DNA of 23,761 nucleotides from Marinilabiliales bacterium (GCA_002869305.1 PKTC01000119.1:1-23761); one strand, 5' to 3'. Counted from the stretch's first letter, positions 16,439 to 23,761 are shown. A program made the numbers and translations. Notes: generated by a model from the letters alone, not told the origin.

Positions 16439-18142
16439 ATGTCAAACATTGGTTCCTACGAAGAACGTCTCAAAAACTTTGATTGGTCTATTGCCGAAAA
16501 AGAGCTCGGTTATAAGGACGGAGATAACATTAATATCGGATGGTACTGTTCCGATCGAATATGCGAACAAGGAAAAGCTGATAAACTTGCCTTAATCTGG
16601 GAAGGATTAGGTGGTGTAGAAAAACAGTATACTTTTAACGATATTCGTTTAAGAAGCAATACCATTGCTTCCTATTTAAAAGATTTAGGAATTCAAACCG
16701 GAGATCGCGTTTGCTTATTTATGGATAAAATACCAGAACTCTATATGGGGTTTTTGGGAATATTAAAAATGGGTGCAGTTGCTCAACCTTTATTTTCTGC
16801 TTTTGGAGATGAATCACTACATGTAAGATTAGATAATGCCCAAACAACAGCAATTATAACACAACGCAAGCATGTTTCTAAAGTTCGTAAGATATTGGAT
16901 CAAATGCCTTATATGAAACATATCATCTTGGTTGATTATGATGGCAGCAAACCTCTCCGCGAAAAAGAAATTGCTTTTAACATGGATGAAGCTGAACAAG
17001 TAGAAAACTTCGAAATTGCAACAACCAAAGCTGAATCACATTCCGTTTTGCACTATACCTCGGGGACAACAGGACAGCCCAAAGGTGTAAAGCATGTGCA
17101 CTATTCACTCATATCTCAATACCTTACCACAAAATGGGTGTTGGATTTACAAGACGATGACATTTATTGGTGTACGGCCGATCCGGGTTGGGTTACAGGA
17201 ACATCCTACGGAATTATCGGACCGTGGAGTTTGGGAGTAACGCAATGTGTATTAGATACCGGCTTTTCAGCAGAATCTTGGTATAAATTTATTGAGAAAC
17301 GTAAAATTACCATGTGGTATTCAGCCCCTACAGCAATTCGATCCTTAATGAAGGCAGGTGATGAATTAATCAAACAATTTGATTTATCATCCTTGCGACA
17401 CTTGGCGAGTGTTGGAGAACCTCTCAATGCTGAGGCTGTTGTTTGGTCCGAAAAAGTATTTGGAAAAGCATTCCTCGATACTTATTGGCAAACAGAAACC
17501 GGATCGATGATGCTAACTAACTATCCCGGAATGAAAATTAAACCAGGATCAATGGGTAAACCTTTCCCCGGAATAACAGCTTGCATATTGGATACTAAAA
17601 CATATGAGCCAATCACTGAAATAGGCAAACCCGGATTAATTGGTTTTAAACCTGGTTGGCCAGCCATGATGCGAACATACTGGAGAAATGAAGAAACATA
17701 TCAAAAGAAATTTGAAAACGGTTGGTATTTACCGGGAGACCGCGCATATATAGATCAGGATGGATATTTTTGGTTTATTGGTCGTGATGATGATGTAATC
17801 AATACCGGGGGACATCTGGTTAGTCCTTTCGAAGTTGAATCGGCACTCCTGGAGCATGAAGCAGTTGCAGAATCAGCTGTGGTTGCAAAACCTGATGATG
17901 TAAACATGGAAGTAGTTAAAGCTTTTGTAACATTAAAACCTGGTTTTGTTGCAGATGAAGATATGGAATTAAAAATCATGAACTTTATACGAAAAAAACT
18001 TTCTCCTTTGGCTATGCCTCAGGAAATTGAATATAGAGATTCTTTGCCTAAAACAAGAAGTGGAAAAATTATGCGACGTGTTTTACATGCCGAAGAATGG
18101 GGCGAAGAAATTGGAGATATTTCTACGCTAGAAGACGATTAA
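16439..18142 (+). CDS. Acetyl-CoA-synthetase-like AMP-forming acyl ligase
   Basis: This 567-residue ANL-superfamily enzyme activates a carboxylate with ATP to an acyl-adenylate and passes it to a thiol (CoA or a phosphopantetheine arm). Motifs in order are P-loop YTSGTTGQPKGVKHVH (206-221), TADPGWVTGTSYGIIGPW (247-263), DTYWQTETG (347-355), YLPGDRAYIDQDGYFWFIGRDDD (430-452) and the C-terminal PKTRSGKIMRR with catalytic Lys543. Length and motifs resemble Bacillus AcsA rather than long-chain FadD enzymes. Trp350 in YWQTE aligns with the Trp that closes the acetate pocket of acetyl-CoA synthetases, where longer-chain enzymes have Gly. A short acid such as acetate or propionate is therefore the expected substrate. 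Placed between acpS and a carrier protein gene, it could charge the carrier instead of, or as well as, CoA. Lys543 is the usual acetylation target in this family. Confidence 0.87.
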   Translation: MSNIGSYEERLKNFDWSIAEKELGYKDGDNINIGWYCSDRICEQGKADKLALIWEGLGGVEKQYTFNDIRLRSNTIASYLKDLGIQTGDRVCLFMDKIPELYMGFLGILKMGAVAQPLFSAFGDESLHVRLDNAQTTAIITQRKHVSKVRKILDQMPYMKHIILVDYDGSKPLREKEIAFNMDEAEQVENFEIATTKAESHSVLHYTSGTTGQPKGVKHVHYSLISQYLTTKWVLDLQDDDIYWCTADPGWVTGTSYGIIGPWSLGVTQCVLDTGFSAESWYKFIEKRKITMWYSAPTAIRSLMKAGDELIKQFDLSSLRHLASVGEPLNAEAVVWSEKVFGKAFLDTYWQTETGSMMLTNYPGMKIKPGSMGKPFPGITACILDTKTYEPITEIGKPGLIGFKPGWPAMMRTYWRNEETYQKKFENGWYLPGDRAYIDQDGYFWFIGRDDDVINTGGHLVSPFEVESALLEHEAVAESAVVAKPDDVNMEVVKAFVTLKPGFVADEDMELKIMNFIRKKLSPLAMPQEIEYRDSLPKTRSGKIMRRVLHAEEWGEEIGDISTLEDD

Positions 18143-18147
18143 TTTGT

Positions 18148-18187
18148 AAATTACAAAGCTGTCTGTCATAATGCAGGCAACTAAAAA
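18148..18187. repeat. Leader repeat, copy B (diverged)
   Basis: Same block order as copy A (16390-16426): AAATTACAAA at 18148-18157, a decayed GC-rich palindrome with GCAGGCA at 18173-18179, then CTAAAAA at 18181-18187. The palindrome has lost most pairing, so any hairpin function would be weaker than in copy A. Confidence 0.45.
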
Positions 18188-18217
18188 TAAATTATAAACA
18201 AAAAAACAAATACTACT

Positions 18218-18460
18218 ATGGAAGAAATGAAAGAAGTAATCTTGGAATATGTTATTGAAGAATACTGCGACGAAGAAGATGATGATATAGGTTTTGACAC
18301 CCCTCTTATTTCCGGAGGAATAGTTGATTCATTTTCAATGGTTTCTTTAAAAAGATTTCTTGAAAATAAATATAAAATTTCTATTCCTGATGCTGATGCT
18401 TCACCAGAAGCTTTCGATACAGTGAATAAAATTGAAGCTTTAGTTAAGAGATTTCTTTAA
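18218..18460 (+). CDS. Stand-alone acyl carrier protein
   Basis: This 80-residue acidic four-helix carrier carries the phosphopantetheine site D37-S38-F39 in GGIVDSFSMVSL. The usual DSL of fatty-acid-synthase carriers is DSF here, and the following helix (LKRFLENKYKISIPD) resembles carriers that work with discrete ligases. A second ATG three codons on gives MKEVILEY and is a possible alternative start. The gene is 75 bases after the acyl ligase and has its own terminator, so it probably forms a unit with acpS and the ligase. It is unlikely to be the main AcpP: the sequence around Ser38 is diverged and no fatty acid synthesis genes are adjacent. Confidence 0.87.
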   Translation: MEEMKEVILEYVIEEYCDEEDDDIGFDTPLISGGIVDSFSMVSLKRFLENKYKISIPDADASPEAFDTVNKIEALVKRFL

Positions 18461-18465
18461 ATATT

Positions 18466-18490
18466 AAGCCATCTTTTTCGATGGCTTTTT
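18466..18490 (+). terminator. Intrinsic terminator after the carrier protein gene
   Basis: AAGCCATC-TTTTTC-GATGGCTT (18466-18487) forms a perfect eight-pair stem that runs into TTTTTG. It lies five bases after the carrier stop and 23 bases before the Kbl-like gene, so expression of the latter is either from its own promoter or by readthrough. Confidence 0.8.
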
Positions 18491-18513
18491 GTTTCATTTA
18501 AACCTAAATTATT

Positions 18514-19761
18514 ATGGCATATTCAGATAAAGTAAAATCAATCTATCAAGACCAGTTAAAATCTATTGAAGAAGCTGGCTTATTTAAACAGGAAAGATTT
18601 ATTCATTCATCCCAGGCTGCAGATATCGAGGTAGAATTTCCAACTGGATCATCACTAAAAAAAGTAATCAACGTTTGTGCAAACAACTACCTCGGCTTAT
18701 CAAGTCACCCAGAGGTTATAAAAGCCGCACACGAAGGATTAGACACCCGTGGATATGGAATGTCATCCGTTCGATTTATTTGCGGAACACAGGATATTCA
18801 TCGTGAACTAGAAAGAAAGGTAAGCGAATTCTTAGGAACAGAAGATACCATTTTGTTTCCATCTTGCATGGATGCAAATGCCGGCGTTTTTGAAGCGATC
18901 CTTACCAGCGAAGATGTAATGATTTCAGATCGATTGGTGCATGCTTCCATCATTGATGGCATGCGTCTTTGTCCTGCACAACACGATACATTCAAGCACT
19001 CCAACATGGAGCATCTTGAAAAGAAATTGCAACTTCACTCCAATAAAAGATTAAAAGTTGTAATAAATGATGGCGTATACTCTATGGACGGTGACACTGC
19101 AAAGTTAGACGAAATGGCTGCCTTATGTGAAAAGTATGATGCGCTACTTTTTGTAGATGAGTCACACTCATCAGGCTTTATAGGCAAAACAGGCCGAGGC
19201 ACTCATGAAAAATGCGGCGTTATGGGAAAAGTTGATATCATAACAACTACTTTTGGTAAAGCACTTGGAGGTGCTTCCGGTGGTTGTGTTTCTGGTCGGA
19301 AAGAAATTGTTGAAATGTGTCGCCAAAAAGCACGCCCTTATTTATTCTCAAATACCATTGCACCAGTTGTAGTTAGTGGAGTATTAAAAGTTTTAGATAT
19401 ACTGTCTCAGAGCACAGAACGTCGCGATAAGCTTGAAGCTAATACCGCATTCTGGCGTAAAGGTTTAACTGAAGCTGGATTCGTCCTAAAAGATGGAGAT
19501 ACACCAATTGTGCCGGTCATGTTGTTCAATGCAAAATTAGCACAGGATTTTTCAAGAGATCTGTTTGATCTAGGAGTATATGCAATTGGATTCTTTTTCC
19601 CAGTTGTTCCGCAAGGTGCTGCAAGAATTAGAACTCAAATATCTGCCGGGCATGAAATGCATCATCTTGAAAAAGCTTTGGATGCATTCATTCAGGTTGG
19701 TAAAAAATATGAGATTCTTGGAAAAACAAAACAAGAAATTATTGACAGATATGGTAGTTAA
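18514..19761 (+). CDS. Kbl-like PLP-dependent alpha-oxoamine synthase (glycine C-acetyltransferase family)
   Basis: This 415-residue fold-type I PLP enzyme is very close to 2-amino-3-ketobutyrate CoA ligase (Kbl), which condenses glycine with acetyl-CoA. Shared signatures are AGLFKQERFI, CANNYLGLSSHPEVI, YGMSSVRFICGTQDIHRELE, HASIIDGMRLC with the PLP-stacking H143, D215 and H218 (VDESHSSGF), PLP lysine K249 in TTTFGKALGGASGG, and RPYLFSNTIAP. Compared with the E. coli enzyme as I remember it, several pocket positions differ: DRLVHAS for DALNHAS, PSCMDANAG for SSCFDANGG, DESHS for DDSHA. No threonine dehydrogenase gene, the classical partner, is nearby; an acyl ligase and a carrier protein are instead. 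It could be an ordinary glycine C-acetyltransferase or an oxoamine synthase using acyl-ACP. A terminator separates it from the carrier gene. Confidence 0.88.
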   Translation: MAYSDKVKSIYQDQLKSIEEAGLFKQERFIHSSQAADIEVEFPTGSSLKKVINVCANNYLGLSSHPEVIKAAHEGLDTRGYGMSSVRFICGTQDIHRELERKVSEFLGTEDTILFPSCMDANAGVFEAILTSEDVMISDRLVHASIIDGMRLCPAQHDTFKHSNMEHLEKKLQLHSNKRLKVVINDGVYSMDGDTAKLDEMAALCEKYDALLFVDESHSSGFIGKTGRGTHEKCGVMGKVDIITTTFGKALGGASGGCVSGRKEIVEMCRQKARPYLFSNTIAPVVVSGVLKVLDILSQSTERRDKLEANTAFWRKGLTEAGFVLKDGDTPIVPVMLFNAKLAQDFSRDLFDLGVYAIGFFFPVVPQGAARIRTQISAGHEMHHLEKALDAFIQVGKKYEILGKTKQEIIDRYGS

Positions 19762-19780
19762 AAACTATGCTTAATAACTA

Positions 19781-19807
19781 AAGGCTGTCTTTCGAGACAG
19801 CTTTTTT
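19781..19807 (+). terminator. Intrinsic terminator after the Kbl-like gene
   Basis: GCTGTCT-TTCG-AGACAGC (19784-19801) forms a perfect stem with a stable TTCG loop, extended by A-T pairs and followed by TTTTTTATTTT. Confidence 0.9.
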
Positions 19808-19854
19808 ATTTTCAAGAAAGTTAATTCGTATCTTTATACTATAAATTCATCCTA

Positions 19855-20754
19855 ATGAAAACAAAACTTGGCGACGGACTAAAAGTATCAAGAATTATTC
19901 ATGGACATTGGCGATTAGCCGATTGGAATCTGTCTTCTCAAGAATTATTAAAATTAACGGAGCAATGTATTGAGATTGGTATTACTAGTTTTGATCATGC
20001 CGATATTTATGGGAATTATACCTGCGAAAAACTATTTGGAGATGCTTTAAATCTTCAAAAAGATCTTCGTGAAAAAATTCAAATTATTACGAAGTGCGGA
20101 ATTAACTTGATTTCTGAAAAATATCCGGAAAGAAATACTAAATATTACGATTATAGTTATGATCATATTGTTAACAGCGTGGATAATTCACTGAGTAATC
20201 TAAACACCGATTACATTGACCTATTGTTACTACATCGCCCTGCTCCTTTTTTTGATCCAGAAGAAGTAGCTAAAGCCTTTTCATACTTAAAATTGAGTGG
20301 TAAAGTATTGCATTGCGGAGTTTCCAATTTCACATCTGTACAATTCGAAATGCTCAATACTTATACCGACGAAGAATTGGTAACGAATCAAATAGAAATT
20401 TCTCCATATTGTCTGGATAATTTTGAGAATGAAACCATTAATTTTCTAATCAAGGAAAAAATTAAACCAATGGCTTGGTCTCCTTTGGCAGGAGGTATGC
20501 TGATAAAACCATCGAATGAAAAATCAAGGAGAATTCATAACACATTAAAAGAAGTAGCAAAGGAATTAAATGTTGAATCCATTGATATGATAGTTTATGC
20601 TTGGTTATTATCTCACCCGGCTCATATTCTGCCAATTGTAGGCTCTGGAAAAGTTGAGCGACTTAAAAATGCTGTCCATGCTTTAGATCTTAAGTTAAGC
20701 CTCGAGCAATGGTATAGAATTTATATTGCTTCTAAAGGAAGTGATTTGCCCTAA
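19855..20754 (+). CDS. Aldo/keto reductase, YdhF type
   Basis: This 299-residue protein is a full-length match to the E. coli YdhF group of NADPH-dependent aldo/keto reductases: GHWRLADWNLS, FDHADIYGNYTCEKLFG, IITKCGI, LLLLHRPAPFFDPEEVA, GVSNFTSVQFE, NQIEISPYC, PMAWSPLAGG and PIVGSGKVERLKNA. The catalytic tetrad is complete (D47, Y52, K80, H127). The family reduces carbonyls to alcohols in the cytoplasm, and the natural substrate of this group is not established. It follows the terminator of the Kbl-like gene by about 50 bases and so is probably its own unit. Reducing an amino-ketone made by its neighbour is chemically conceivable but not shown by the sequence. Confidence 0.93.
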   Translation: MKTKLGDGLKVSRIIHGHWRLADWNLSSQELLKLTEQCIEIGITSFDHADIYGNYTCEKLFGDALNLQKDLREKIQIITKCGINLISEKYPERNTKYYDYSYDHIVNSVDNSLSNLNTDYIDLLLLHRPAPFFDPEEVAKAFSYLKLSGKVLHCGVSNFTSVQFEMLNTYTDEELVTNQIEISPYCLDNFENETINFLIKEKIKPMAWSPLAGGMLIKPSNEKSRRIHNTLKEVAKELNVESIDMIVYAWLLSHPAHILPIVGSGKVERLKNAVHALDLKLSLEQWYRIYIASKGSDLP

Positions 20755-20836
20755 AAAAATTTCTTTATATGGTAATCGTGTTCTTTTATTCATTTGACCT
20801 CTCTAAACAACTTACTTTCTTTATTGTTTAAAAAAT

Positions 20837-21376
20837 ATGAACCAACTAATGTCAATCAAATCATTACTTGATATTCCAGCACAATACCTGAAAACACCTA
20901 TTTCCAGGCTATTAGAATATCATAATCTTGAAAAACCATTGGGCGTTTGCGAGAATCCAGAAATGATTATTGGCACCTGTGTTGATAATCGCATCCAAAT
21001 TCGTTTCCCTAATAATTTTGCTTACATGGTGCGAGCCGGTGGCGCCAATATGAAGTACAGCAGCTTTAAAATTTCGTATGCTATTGCTGTTGGAGGTGCT
21101 AAATACATGGCTTTAATTGGGCATAGTCAATGTGGGATGTCAAATTTACATAACAGGAAAGATCTTTTTATTCAGGGTTTAGTTAAAAATGCTGGTTGGA
21201 GCCTACAGCAAGCAGAAGAACATTTTGTAAAAGACTCTCCCGACTCAGAAATTGGTGATGAAATAGTTTTTGTTTTAAAGGAAACCAACCGTCTTAGAAA
21301 ACTTTATCCAAAAATTATAATTGCTCCTTTAATGTATTTAGTTGAGGACAGAATGTTGTATTTTATAAAAGAATAA
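20837..21376 (+). CDS. Beta-carbonic-anhydrase-like protein
   Basis: This 179-residue protein has the zinc-site pattern of beta-carbonic anhydrases: GTCVDNRI with C48, D50 and R52, and GHSQCGM with H96 and C99. VRAGGANMK between them resembles the VRNAGN strand. All three zinc ligands and the Asp-Arg dyad are present, so the site could be functional in reversible hydration of CO2. It is shorter than typical beta enzymes and the region after the second zinc motif is divergent, so a carbonic-anhydrase-like protein with another role is possible. There is no signal peptide and it should be cytoplasmic. ATG 20849 (residue 5) is an alternative start. It is flanked by an aldo/keto reductase and a lipoprotein with no evident link. 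Confidence 0.82.
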   Translation: MNQLMSIKSLLDIPAQYLKTPISRLLEYHNLEKPLGVCENPEMIIGTCVDNRIQIRFPNNFAYMVRAGGANMKYSSFKISYAIAVGGAKYMALIGHSQCGMSNLHNRKDLFIQGLVKNAGWSLQQAEEHFVKDSPDSEIGDEIVFVLKETNRLRKLYPKIIIAPLMYLVEDRMLYFIKE

Positions 21377-21456
21377 AACCTATTCCTTTTTTTAAATTCG
21401 CAACCTTAGATGCTTAATATTCATCTTAGTACTATGAACTTCAAAAATTTAGTCAG

Positions 21457-21984
21457 ATGAAAAAAATTGTTTCAATTCTTGCTGTTGCAGCATTACTACT
21501 TGCGCTAAGCTCTTGCGAAGAGAATAATGATCCAAAAATTATCGAAGGAGAAGTTGAGATTTTTCTTTTAAAATCATTCGAGACAATGGATAATACCGTT
21601 CAGATTAATGAAAATTCCATTGTAACTGAAGATACACCATTGGTTAATTACGGCGATATCATCTCATACGATAAAAACAATTATGCATTTTTACTAACAG
21701 AAAGTGCAAAACAAAACATTCTTGATAGGGATGATTCAATGATTCAATCTGCATTTGCTGTTACGGCAAATGGAGTTTTGGTTTATACGGGGTATTTTTG
21801 GCCTTCATACTTGTCTTCAATCTGTAACTGGATCGTTATGGATCCGTTATTTATTGATTCAGGCAACAGGCTTTATGTTAAACTTGGTTATCCAGATCAT
21901 ATAGTTGGAGAATCAATACCAGATAAAAGAAATGATAACATGATTTTAGACATTTTCAAGAGAGATGATAAGCTAATTGACTAA
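21457..21984 (+). CDS. Lipoprotein of unknown function
   Basis: The protein has 175 residues. The N-terminus MKKIVSILAVAALLLALSSC is a clear lipoprotein signal with lipid cysteine C20. It is followed by EENND; an acidic run right after the cysteine is reminiscent of lipoprotein surface-export signals in Bacteroidota, so surface exposure is possible. The mature part is beta-rich with no family I recognise. The central region mentions no catalytic motif; one stretch (VTANGVLVYTGYFWPSYLSS) suggests a compact beta domain. The gene stands alone, with spacers of about 80 and 147 bases on either side. Confidence 0.75.
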   Translation: MKKIVSILAVAALLLALSSCEENNDPKIIEGEVEIFLLKSFETMDNTVQINENSIVTEDTPLVNYGDIISYDKNNYAFLLTESAKQNILDRDDSMIQSAFAVTANGVLVYTGYFWPSYLSSICNWIVMDPLFIDSGNRLYVKLGYPDHIVGESIPDKRNDNMILDIFKRDDKLID

Positions 21985-22131
21985 GCTTTGGGATAGTTCT
22001 TGAATCAATAAAAAATGTTTTGATTAGGGTTTTTTGCATTTCGAAAAGTCCCTAACATAAATTATTGCAATAATAATTAATGTATAATTGTGTTTATGTT
22101 ATTAACTATCAAATTATTAAACCCGACAAAT

Positions 22132-22953
22132 ATGAAACATTCGTTCAGAGTTAATTTCACACTACTATTAATATTGATTTTAACAGCAAAGCTTTCAATC
22201 AATGCCCAAGATATTAGTATAAAAATTGGATTCAGAGATAGCTTATCCTCAAAGATTTTAAACGAAAACAGAACAATATTAATTCATCTTCCGGATGAGT
22301 ACAATGAAAAACAATCCTATCCTGTATTGTATAGATTAGATGGCAATCCTGAATTGTTGATGGAAACCATTTCAACCACTAATCGCCTAATATATGGCGA
22401 CGAACTAATCCCTGAAATGATCATTGTTGCCATAGAGAATGTAAATAGGCCAAGAGATATGTGGCCAACCAACACCATGTATTATCCTGAAACTGAAACG
22501 GCAGGAGCAAAAGTATTTTTAGACTTTATTGAAAAGGAGCTTATTCCTCATGTTTAAAGTAAACACAAAACCAACGGAAAAATACTATGCGGTCAATCTC
22601 TAAGTGGGGTTTTTACTATGTATGCTTTCCTAACCAAGCCCAAACTCTTCAGTTCTTATATAGTTTGCAGCGGAGCCTTTCCAGGTTGTGAAGATTATTT
22701 CAAAAACTTATACCTAAAATCTTTTCAGCAATTGGATCAATTCAATGGTCAGGAAATTTTTATTACAAATGGGCTCCAGGACCCTCTTGATGCAGATGGA
22801 TCTTTTGAAAAAGAAATTGCTGTTTTCTCAGGTGAAATAAAAAGTAAATTAGGAAGCCGTGTAAGGCACAAATATGTCACCTATGAAGACGAAGGACATG
22901 TGCCTTATCATAGCTTATACGATGGTTTGAAATTTGTCTTTTTATCAGAATAA
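22132..22953 (+). pseudogene. Secreted alpha/beta-hydrolase esterase interrupted by an in-frame stop
   Basis: The frame from ATG 22132 has a signal peptide (TLLLILILTAKLSINAQ) and then a putative-esterase (enterochelin esterase/Fes-like) domain: NRTILIHLPDEYNEKQSYPVLYRLDG, IIVAIENVNRPRDMWPT, FLDFIEKELIPHV. After 141 codons there is TAA at 22555-22557. Translation resumes in the same frame without any shift: SKHKTNGKILCGQSLSG, then MYAFLTKP, TNGLQDPLDADG and YEDEGHVPYHS. The nucleophile Ser (codon 156), the likely acid Asp and the His all lie after the stop, so the short product cannot be active. One base change from GAA or CAA would restore the gene. I treat it as a recent pseudogene or a sequencing error. 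An in-frame GTG at 22090 is an alternative, less likely start. Confidence 0.87.
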
Positions 22954-22958
22954 AATAT

Positions 22959-22986
22959 AAAAGCACACCCTTTTGGATGTGCTTTT
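22959..22986. terminator. Bidirectional terminator between convergent genes
   Basis: AAAAGCACACCC-TTTT-GGATGTGCTTTT pairs over twelve positions with one C-A mismatch and carries A and T runs on both sides, so it can act on either strand. It lies between the esterase remnant and the malate:quinone oxidoreductase gene. Confidence 0.88.
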
Positions 22987-23006
22987 ACCATATAACTTGG
23001 AATAAC

Positions 23007-23761
23007 TTATTCTTCTAGTTCTAGGACTTTAGCCGTTGCTTTTCGTGTTTTTCTGCAAAGTTCTGCATCTTCAATCAATGATCTACCGTAACTAGGAATC
23101 ATTTCAGCCAATTTTTCTTTCCACTTGCCTGATGCCATTTCATCAGCAAAGCAATTCTCTAAAACCTCAAACATCGTGGTTACTGCTGTCGAAGCTCCTG
23201 GCGAAGCACCCAACAATGCCGACAATGTGCCGTCTGCGCTGTTGATTATTTCAGTACCTAATTTTAGAATACCTCCCTTTTGGGGATCCTTTTTCATAAT
23301 CTGCACTCGCTGACCAGCAGTGTACAAGTCCCAATCCTCTTCCTTCGCATCCGGGAAGTACAATTTAAGAAATTTAAATCGATCTGTTTTAGATTGCATT
23401 ACCTGACCAATCAAATATTTAATCAAGCCAAACTCGTTTTTTGCCACTGCCAACATGGGTCGTATGTTATTAAATCGTAGAGATTTGGTTAAATCCAATC
23501 CAGAACCTGTTTTTAAAAACTTCATCGACATCCCTGCGTATGGACCAAACAATAAGGATCCTTCTCCATCAATTCTACGCTCATCTAAGTGTGGCATCGA
23601 CATGGGTGGTGATCCTTCAGCAGCTTTTCCATAAACTTTTGCCTTATGGTCTTTTATTACCTCTGGATTAGTACACTTCATAAATTTACCACTAACCGGG
23701 AATCCTCCGTATCCTTTTCCTTCCTTAATTCCAGACTTCTGTAATAATGGCAAGGAGCCAC
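23007..23761 (-). CDS. mqo: Malate:quinone oxidoreductase, C-terminal part (runs off window edge)
   Basis: The frame is open to the window edge and reads GSLPLLQKSGIKEGKGYGGFPVSG, an internal segment of Mqo. The TTG at 23753 is therefore an internal Leu codon, not the start. About 251 codons are seen, roughly the C-terminal half of the usual 490-550 residues. Other family blocks are HLDERRIDGEGSLLFGPYAG, WDLYTAGQRVQIMKKDP, GTEIINSADGTLSALLGASPGAST and SYGRSL near the end. Mqo is a peripheral FAD enzyme that oxidises malate to oxaloacetate and passes electrons to the quinone pool, serving as a membrane-linked alternative to NAD malate dehydrogenase. The FAD-binding N-terminus is outside the window. 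Confidence 0.95.
   Translation of the reverse strand, partial: GSLPLLQKSGIKEGKGYGGFPVSGKFMKCTNPEVIKDHKAKVYGKAAEGSPPMSMPHLDERRIDGEGSLLFGPYAGMSMKFLKTGSGLDLTKSLRFNNIRPMLAVAKNEFGLIKYLIGQVMQSKTDRFKFLKLYFPDAKEEDWDLYTAGQRVQIMKKDPQKGGILKLGTEIINSADGTLSALLGASPGASTAVTTMFEVLENCFADEMASGKWKEKLAEMIPSYGRSLIEDAELCRKTRKATAKVLELEE

Noticed and set aside
18514..19761. Reading the PLP enzyme as serine palmitoyltransferase or cysteate acyltransferase in a sphingolipid or sulfonolipid operon
   Set aside because: The sequence signatures are much closer to Kbl, and the neighbouring ligase has an acetate-type pocket; only the carrier context supports a lipid role.
22090..22953. Two separate small esterase-related genes
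   Set aside because: Both pieces lie in one frame and together make a single esterase fold; the second piece has no signal peptide or sensible start.
23007..23753. Complete small protein starting at TTG 23753
   Set aside because: The frame stays open to the window edge and the codon sits inside a conserved internal Mqo segment, so this is a truncated gene.

Overview
The window reads as a piece of a low-GC chromosome from a marine or anaerobic Bacteroidota, most likely near Marinilabiliales-type genera. That placement is inferred from the gene mix: type IX secretion sorting domains of both classes (type B on a giant SprB-repeat protein, type A on a beta-propeller protein), Bacteroidota-style promoters (TTTG-N19-TAnnTTTG), almost no Shine-Dalgarno sequences, use of TTG starts, and a quinone-linked malate dehydrogenase. 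It looks like ordinary chromosome. I see no phage, transposase, CRISPR array or rRNA.

Layout. (1) 1-537 is the 3' part of an FKBP-type prolyl isomerase. (2) 639-5603 is a secreted or surface SprB-repeat protein with a type B sorting tail. (3) 5734-10496 looks like one transcription unit: an exported protein of five Ig-like repeats, a membrane TPR-SpoIIE phosphatase fused to a receiver domain, and two tandem SiaC-type (DUF1987) phosphoprotein genes. This resembles a SiaABC partner-switching signalling module, but with a receiver on the phosphatase, two substrates and no kinase in view. (4) 10521-15642, all on the minus strand, holds a lipoprotein amidase, a secreted beta-propeller protein with a type A sorting tail, and tRNA-Asn. 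The amidase, propeller and tRNA each have a readable promoter; the propeller gene and the tRNA also have clear terminators.

(5) 16008-19761 holds holo-ACP synthase, an acetyl-CoA-synthetase-like ligase, a stand-alone acyl carrier protein and a Kbl-like PLP alpha-oxoamine synthase. Together they could activate a short acyl group, load it on a carrier and condense it with an amino acid. I find this the best candidate for an undescribed pathway, although an intrinsic terminator separates the last gene from the carrier gene. (6) 19855-22953 holds a YdhF-type aldo/keto reductase, a small beta-carbonic-anhydrase-like protein, an unknown lipoprotein, and an esterase broken by one in-frame stop codon. 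(7) 23007-23761 on the minus strand is the C-terminal part of malate:quinone oxidoreductase, cut by the window edge.

All family assignments come from reading motifs and recalled family sequences. No database search was possible.
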